Of a DNA stretch of 18,085 nucleotides, positions 13,094 to 18,085 are shown piece by piece. The notes beneath the pieces were generated by a model. That model searched no databases and had not been told where the DNA came from. It was given only the letters and a program-made list of their open reading frames with translations. The position numbers were made by a program, and so were the translations under genes. The first letter of the stretch is position 1. Every line of letters starts with the position of its first letter. The DNA is from Methanobacteriaceae archaeon (lineage in GTDB: Archaea; Methanobacteriota; Methanobacteria; Methanobacteriales; Methanobacteriaceae): contig JADGNH010000026.1 of assembly GCA_017883605.1 (NCBI GenBank), positions 1 to 18,085 on the forward strand, given 5' to 3'.

Positions 13094-15583
13094 ATGAGTG
13101 CAGCAGAACTTATATCAAAATATAAACCGATAATTATCATCATTTTATTGTTTACACTAGTATTTGCCCTTAGAGCTGAGGCAGCAAACTTATCATCGGT
13201 ATCGGATCAGGCTAAACCTATTTTTCAGGACGATAATGGGGTTCCATATTTCAGTGAGATGGACTCCTACTACAACTATCGTTTAACTCAGGATTATCTT
13301 GATCACGGCTATTTAGGGGATACCAAAATAAATGGCACTGACTGGGATCTGCATTCTTACTATCCCCCTGGAAGATCTGCTGAATATCCGCCCTTGATAG
13401 TTTACCTCACTGCATTTGCCTATAAATTCCTGAATATTTTTGGTAACGTGCCTTTGGCAACGGTAGCCTTTTGGATGGGTGCTTTCATAGCATCATTATG
13501 TGTTATACCGGCTTATCTCTTTGTAAGGAGGATTACCAATGATTATGGTGGAATAGTGGCCGGTATCTTAGTTGGCACAGCTCCAGCCTACTTCTCACAT
13601 ACCTTTGCCGGATTTTTTGACACAGACATGTTCAACGTACTGTTACCCCTCCTGGTGGTATGGTTCTTTGTGGAGAGTGTCCGTGCCAGGGATATACGGT
13701 CCAGATCAATCTTCGCAATTTTATCAGCCATTTCCATGCTTATATTCTCCCTGGCCTGGGAAGGATGGTGGTACATATTCTATCTGGTGATAGCAACCGT
13801 CATAGTCTATCTTTTAGTTTCTAACTACCTCCTGAACATGAAAACCATCAAAAGTACCAGGGATTATACCAGTAAGAAGGACTGGCTCCTGGATCAACCG
13901 GAAATTTTTGCTCTGTTGACATTCATTATTTTAAGCTCCCTGTTAATCATACTCACTGCAGGGTTCAGCGGATTTACAGGAACCTTAGCCCAAGCATTAG
14001 GAGTTACCAATCTCCAGTCAACGGTTCAGTCAACATCCTATCCCAACGTATTTGTTTCTGTAGCAGAACTTCAGGTACCGTCTTTATCTCTTGCTGGTAT
14101 TATGGAAGTAATAGCTAATGTTGGAGGGATCATAGCCTTCATATTTGGAATTCTGGGGGTTTTCCTACTCTTCTGGCGTTTAAGGACTAAAAAGCTTGAA
14201 AAGCTTGAAAAGCCTGATGAAAAAGACAAAAAGAGAGATAAAGGACAGAAAAGAAGAAAAAAAAGATCACAGCGGAAGAAAAAAGAAATCTCCGATGAAA
14301 ATGCCACTAAAATTACCATGCCGGAATTAACAGCTAACGAGAAAAAAAATTACCTCTTATACGCTATTTTGTTCTCATTGTGGCTTATACTTACAGGTTA
14401 CGCCATGACAAAAGGTGTAAGATTTGCTGAAACCTTTGCGGTGCCCATAGCCTTAGGTGCAGGTATATTTGTGGGTTTAATGGTAGACTATCTCAAAGTT
14501 TACATTAAAAATCCACAATATCGCTCCCTAACCATGGTTCTTATAGTAATTGTGGTGGCTGTTATACCAGTTTACAACGCATACGCCATCTCAAGTTCCG
14601 TTACCCCTGGAACAGATGACTACATGGTGAATTCTTTGACCTGGATAAATGGAAATACCCCTCCAAACACTGTTATAACTTCCTGGTGGGACTTTGGTCA
14701 CCTGTTCACAGCGAAAGCCGATCGTGCGGTGACCTTCGACGGAGGATCCCAGAACAGTCCCCGGGCTTACTGGGTTGGAAAAGCCCTTCTAACAAATAAT
14801 GAAAGTTTATCTGCTGGAATTCTAAGGATGCTGACAAGCAGTGGAGATGCAGGTTACCAGACTCTTGATAATTACACAAAAAACACCGGAAAAACTGTTG
14901 AGATCTTAAACAACATACTTGGCCTTGATAAACAAACAGCCCTAACCACCATGACCACGAAATACGGTCTAACATCTGAACAGGCCCAGAATGTACTGAA
15001 ATACACCCATCCAGATAATCCTGCTCCTCACGTGCTTATAACCAGTTCAGACATGCTAGGAAAAGCTAGCTGGTGGTCGTACTTCGGAAATTGGAACTTC
15101 CAGACCAACCAGACTCAGAGCTATAATTACGTTACAGGACAGGCAGTGGTTATACCGGGCAATGAAACAGGATTAAATAACAGCATTCTCATAGCAAATA
15201 ACGCTGTTTTTGGTCAGATTGGAAACAATATTTCAGCAGGGGTTGTAGATGTGAATGAAATTCAAAATAACACAAACGATACCAAACAATTTATTAGCAA
15301 ACTTTCAACGGAACTACAAAACGGTAACAGTTCGCTAGTGCTAAAACCTCATAAACTAATAGTAGTTCAGGACAAAACCATTACCCAGAACCAGATTATA
15401 TCTGCAGACAGCCAATTTTCCATTGCAATAATAAAAGATGGTGAGAGTTATATGACCATAGTTTTCAACAAGGAACTTGAGGACTCCATGTTCACCAGGC
15501 TGTACCTGTTGAGAGGACAGGGCCTTAATCAGTTTAATTTAGCCTATGAACAGCAGGGAGTCATGGTATGGAATGTGAGTTAA
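13094..15583 (+). CDS. aglB: AglB/STT3 oligosaccharyltransferase
   Basis: Membrane enzyme that transfers the lipid-linked glycan to asparagine in N-x-S/T sequons of exported proteins, the last step of archaeal N-glycosylation. It is 829 aa. The N-terminal two-thirds is polytopic and the C-terminal third is the extracytoplasmic globular domain. Catalytic metal-site motifs are visible: D57 in SEMDSYYNYR, D176-x-D178 in GFFDTDMF and a TIxE-like SVAE (322-325). The sequon-binding motif appears as WWDFGH (531-536), with Phe where WWDYG is usual. A very basic cytoplasmic loop (about 363-400, with QKRRKKRSQRKKK) joins two membrane helices. It begins with a K-L-E-K repeat encoded by a DNA micro-repeat near 14190-14212. 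GAGGT six bases before the ATG is the SD. It stands alone between a divergent membrane unit and the GTPase gene. Confidence 0.95.
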   Translation: MSAAELISKYKPIIIIILLFTLVFALRAEAANLSSVSDQAKPIFQDDNGVPYFSEMDSYYNYRLTQDYLDHGYLGDTKINGTDWDLHSYYPPGRSAEYPPLIVYLTAFAYKFLNIFGNVPLATVAFWMGAFIASLCVIPAYLFVRRITNDYGGIVAGILVGTAPAYFSHTFAGFFDTDMFNVLLPLLVVWFFVESVRARDIRSRSIFAILSAISMLIFSLAWEGWWYIFYLVIATVIVYLLVSNYLLNMKTIKSTRDYTSKKDWLLDQPEIFALLTFIILSSLLIILTAGFSGFTGTLAQALGVTNLQSTVQSTSYPNVFVSVAELQVPSLSLAGIMEVIANVGGIIAFIFGILGVFLLFWRLRTKKLEKLEKPDEKDKKRDKGQKRRKKRSQRKKKEISDENATKITMPELTANEKKNYLLYAILFSLWLILTGYAMTKGVRFAETFAVPIALGAGIFVGLMVDYLKVYIKNPQYRSLTMVLIVIVVAVIPVYNAYAISSSVTPGTDDYMVNSLTWINGNTPPNTVITSWWDFGHLFTAKADRAVTFDGGSQNSPRAYWVGKALLTNNESLSAGILRMLTSSGDAGYQTLDNYTKNTGKTVEILNNILGLDKQTALTTMTTKYGLTSEQAQNVLKYTHPDNPAPHVLITSSDMLGKASWWSYFGNWNFQTNQTQSYNYVTGQAVVIPGNETGLNNSILIANNAVFGQIGNNISAGVVDVNEIQNNTNDTKQFISKLSTELQNGNSSLVLKPHKLIVVQDKTITQNQIISADSQFSIAIIKDGESYMTIVFNKELEDSMFTRLYLLRGQGLNQFNLAYEQQGVMVWNVS

Positions 15584-15903
15584 TTTAATTCACATTTTCT
15601 CTACTTTTTTTTGATTTAAATTGAAAGATATTATTCATTATGAATTAATTTTTTAAGTAGATTAAATAGAAATTAAAACAAAATTAGTAGTAATGAAATT
15701 TAATGAATATTATAATTACTTAAATTGAATATTTATATCTTAATTACTCTAAATTTGTATATTTATATCTTAATTACTTAAATTGCATAGTTATATCGTA
15801 ATTACTCTAGTTAAATAATATATACACGGATTTAACGGAATTTTATGGACAAGTAAACTGTTTTATTAACTTAAAAATATTCAAACTAATTTATGGGAGT
15901 TTT
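15584..15903. other. AT-rich intergenic region between aglB and the GTPase gene
   Basis: This 320-base stretch holds T-rich DNA just after aglB (eight T at about 15606-15613) that may terminate it. It also holds the TAATTACT tandem repeat described separately and the promoter of the GTPase gene, for which TTAAATAATATATAC near 15811-15825 is a candidate TATA element. I see no gene in it. Confidence 0.5.
15713..15815. repeat. Degenerate 28-30 bp tandem repeat, about 3.5 copies
   Basis: The word TAATTACT recurs at 15713, 15741, 15771 and 15799, giving periods of 28, 30 and 28. In the first three units it is followed by a variant of AAATTGAATATTTATATCT. The copies alternate between TTAAATTG and CTCTAAATTTG forms, suggesting duplication of a two-unit block. 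The array ends about 90 bases before the GTPase start. Confidence 0.65.
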
Positions 15904-17001
15904 ATGGCCATTGATGATAGAATTAGTAAGATCGAGGAGGAAATCAAAGATACTCCTTACAATAAGGCCACTTCCCATCATATAGGGAAGCTTAAAGCCA
16001 AATTATCCCGTCTTAAGGAGGAATCTCTTCAGAGAAGTAGTTCCGGTAGTAAGGGTAAAGGTTTCCATATTAAAAAAAGCGGAGACTCCACGGTGGTCCT
16101 GGTTGGATTTCCTTCGGTGGGAAAGTCCACCATCCTGAACCAAATTACCAATGCCGACTCCAAAATTGGGGAATACGAATTCACCACACTGGAGATCATA
16201 CCGGGAATTATGGAGTATCAGGGAGCCAAGATACAGATCTTTGACATCCCAGGGATAATCACCGGAGCATCCAAAGGCAGGGGAAGAGGAAAAGAAATAC
16301 TTTCCGTGTCCAGAAATGCGGATCTGATAGTAATGATCCTGGATGTTTTCAATCCCCAGCATTTAAATGTAATAATGGAGGAGCTCAGAAACATAGGGAT
16401 AAGACCCAACGAGTCTGTCCCAGATGTCACGGTAAAAAAGAGGAGGATGGGTGGTATTAACCTGTCATCAACCATTCCACTTACCCATATTGATGATAAA
16501 ACCCTCAGATCCATCTTAAATGAATATGGAACACACAGTGCCGATGTCCTTATCCGGGACGATGTCACTATAGACCAGTTTATAGATTCAATGGATATCA
16601 GCTGCTCTTACATTCCCATGCTGGTGGTGGTGAATAAAATCGACCTTGCGGACCCTGAACATCTCCAAAAAATGAAATCAGAAATGCCAGATGCAGTATT
16701 CATAGCTGCGGACCGGGGATTGAATATAGGTGAACTCAAAAAGGAAATATTCGAGAAATTAGAGCTTATAAGGATCTATCTAAAACCCCAGGGGCGTAAA
16801 GCAGATTACGAGGAACCTTTAATAGTAAGGAGGGGTTCGACGGTGGAAGATGTGGCAGCAAAGCTACACCGCGATTTTGTGCGGAACTTCCGGCAGGCCA
16901 GAGTTTGGGGTATCTCGGTGAAATTTCCAGGTCAGAAGGTGGGATTGGACCACCAACTACAGGATGAAGACGTGCTAAGGATGATATTAAAGAAAAAATA
17001 A
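15904..17001 (+). CDS. DRG-family GTP-binding protein with TGS domain
   Basis: GTPase of the DRG branch of the Obg superfamily; eukaryotic Drg proteins associate with translating ribosomes, and a ribosome-linked role is inferred here. It is 365 aa, the normal archaeal length. In order: a basic N-terminal helical region (about 1-55), G1 GFPSVGKST (68-76), G3 DIPG (114-117) followed by the glycine-rich ITGASKGRGRGKE typical of the family, an internal insert with an S5-like/helical segment (about 165-235), G4 NKID (244-247), G5-like AADRG (268-272) and a C-terminal TGS domain (about 288-363). GGGAG four bases before the ATG gives a slightly short SD spacing. It is followed after about 100 bases by thi4 on the same strand. 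Confidence 0.94.
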   Translation: MAIDDRISKIEEEIKDTPYNKATSHHIGKLKAKLSRLKEESLQRSSSGSKGKGFHIKKSGDSTVVLVGFPSVGKSTILNQITNADSKIGEYEFTTLEIIPGIMEYQGAKIQIFDIPGIITGASKGRGRGKEILSVSRNADLIVMILDVFNPQHLNVIMEELRNIGIRPNESVPDVTVKKRRMGGINLSSTIPLTHIDDKTLRSILNEYGTHSADVLIRDDVTIDQFIDSMDISCSYIPMLVVVNKIDLADPEHLQKMKSEMPDAVFIAADRGLNIGELKKEIFEKLELIRIYLKPQGRKADYEEPLIVRRGSTVEDVAAKLHRDFVRNFRQARVWGISVKFPGQKVGLDHQLQDEDVLRMILKKK

Positions 17002-17105
17002 TTAATGAAGTTTAATTTAAAATGAAGGTTAATTTAATTTATGAATATGTAATTATGAATATAAAGAAGATATCAAATTGAAAAGATATCAAAATCGGTG
17101 AAAAA

Positions 17106-17882
17106 ATGAAATTGGATGACATAAAAGTTTCAAGAGCTATCGTGGAAGGATTTATGGAAGATCTCCTGGATTATATGGATATGGACGTTGCCATAGGTGG
17201 TGGGGGTCCGGCAGGACTCACTGCAGGATATTATATGGCTAAAGCAGGGCTTAAAGTAGCTTTGTTTGAGAGGAAGCTCAGTATGGGTGGTGGAATGTGG
17301 GGGGGAGGCATGATGTTCAACAAAATCGTTGTACAGGAGGAAAGCAGGAGAATTCTCGATGAATTTGGCATCAAATCCCATAGATATGAGGAAAACTATT
17401 ACGTGGCAGACTCCATAGAATCGGCGTCCACCATCTGCTCCCGGGCCTGTCAGGCAGGCCTTAAAGTCTTCAACCTCATGGAAATTGAGGATGTGATGAT
17501 CAAGGAGCAGGGAGTGGAAGGACTGGTCCTAAACTGGAGTTCGGTGGAAATCGCAGGGTTGCACGTTGATCCCCTCACAGTAAGATCCCGGGCAGTGGTG
17601 GATGCCACAGGACATCCCTGTGAGATAGTTAAAATCATCGAAGAAAAGACCGGACCAGAACTGAGCACAAAAACAGGTAAAATAATGGGAGAGAAGTCCA
17701 TGTGGGCTGATGTGGCTGAAAGAACCATAATGGACAATGTAGGAGAGGTCTATCCCGGTTTATATGTAACTGGTATGGCGGCCAACGCCGTGCATGGCTC
17801 ACCCCGGATGGGACCCATATTTGGAGGTATGCTTCTTTCTGGGGAGAAAGTAGCTCAGATACTCGTTGAGAAGCTTAAATAG
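17106..17882 (+). CDS. thi4: Thi4-type thiazole synthase (archaeal, sulfide-using type)
   Basis: Makes the thiazole phosphate of thiamine from NAD and glycine. It is 258 aa with a dinucleotide-binding motif GGGGPAGL (31-38), the family's RKLSMGGGMWGGGMMFN segment (56-72) and a C-terminal NAVHGSPRMGPIFGGM region. At the position where yeast Thi4 has the sulfur-donating cysteine, this protein reads GLHVDPL with H153. In the Methanocaldococcus-type enzymes a histidine there means that free sulfide and iron are used catalytically, so this one is inferred to be non-suicidal. CGGTG five bases before the ATG is the SD. I see no TPP-riboswitch-like structure in the 104-base upstream gap, which is only AT-rich with the word AAGATATCAAA repeated at about 17068 and 17087. 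An older name for archaeal members, ribose-1,5-bisphosphate isomerase, is less likely. Confidence 0.92.
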   Translation: MKLDDIKVSRAIVEGFMEDLLDYMDMDVAIGGGGPAGLTAGYYMAKAGLKVALFERKLSMGGGMWGGGMMFNKIVVQEESRRILDEFGIKSHRYEENYYVADSIESASTICSRACQAGLKVFNLMEIEDVMIKEQGVEGLVLNWSSVEIAGLHVDPLTVRSRAVVDATGHPCEIVKIIEEKTGPELSTKTGKIMGEKSMWADVAERTIMDNVGEVYPGLYVTGMAANAVHGSPRMGPIFGGMLLSGEKVAQILVEKLK

Positions 17883-17980
17883 GTTCTAGGGTTCATCTAA
17901 CTTTAATCGGGAAATAATTAAAATATAAGGAATTAATAAAACAATCAGATAATTAAAAAAATAAATAATAAACAATAAAC

Positions 17981-18085
17981 TTGATAATTAAGAAATAATA
18001 TGTAGATAAATTTGATAATAAGAATGATTATGTAGATAAATTTGATAATAAGAATGATTATGTAGATAAATTTGATATTGAGAAT
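17981..18085. repeat. 30-bp tandem repeat running off the window
   Basis: A unit beginning TGTAGATAAATTTGATAATA occupies 18001-18030 and is identical at 18031-18060; a third copy (18061-18085, cut by the window end) has two substitutions. A more diverged partial copy precedes them at about 17981-18000. Copies touch without spacers. The array follows thi4 by about 100 bases. The remaining DNA from 17883 to 17980 is AT-rich and empty. Confidence 0.85.

Noticed and set aside
17002..17105. TPP riboswitch upstream of thi4
   Set aside because: The gap is too AT-rich and short and lacks the conserved TPP-aptamer core; only short AT repeats are present.
17981..18085. CRISPR array
   Set aside because: The 30-bp units are directly adjacent with no spacers, lack dyad symmetry typical of CRISPR repeats, and no cas gene is nearby.

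Overview
The window is archaeal and most probably from a methanogen of the order Methanobacteriales (Methanobacterium-like). The evidence is an AT-rich genome with very AT-rich intergenic DNA, archaeal information-processing genes (a single MCM helicase, aIF2-beta, an NMD3-like protein, archaeal-type topoisomerase I, archaeal-type TyrRS), an AglB oligosaccharyltransferase, a DRG-type GTPase and an archaeal Thi4. From memory, the order mcm / aIF2-beta / NMD3-like and topA / STT3 / DRG / Thi4 resembles Methanothermobacter; this was not checked by a search. Most starts have a Shine-Dalgarno (SD) sequence related to GGAGGTGATCC ending about 4-6 bases before the start codon. I used that spacing to choose several internal starts.

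Layout. 1-574 (+) is thymidylate kinase, apparently lacking only the first two bases of its ATG. 812-1228 (+) is an unrecognised acidic protein. On the minus strand, 1434-2704 holds tyrS followed by a small unknown gene, and 2987-6753 holds mcm, aIF2-beta and NMD3-like, a replication/translation block. 7250-7684 (+) encodes a membrane-anchored coiled-coil protein of unknown role. 7815-8973 (-) is a metallophosphoesterase gene overlapping rlmE/ftsJ. Divergent to it, 9152-11275 (+) is topA. 11476-12726 (-) contains a small three-helix membrane protein, a SpoIIM/DUF95-like membrane protein and a short XRE-type regulator, preceded by elaborate repeats. 13094-15583 (+) is aglB, 15904-17001 (+) the DRG-type GTPase and 17106-17882 (+) thi4. 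A 30-bp tandem repeat runs off the right end.

Most genes are core housekeeping. The less ordinary content is in two places. First, the XRE/SpoIIM/small-membrane-protein unit has two tandem 20-bp palindromes and three AGATCT-centred repeats upstream, which look like operator DNA. Second, nearly every intergenic region carries its own short tandem duplication of two to four copies with a different sequence and period; in three genes (tmk, tyrS, rlmE) one copy includes or directly abuts the stop codon. I see no tRNA, rRNA, CRISPR array, insertion sequence or intein.
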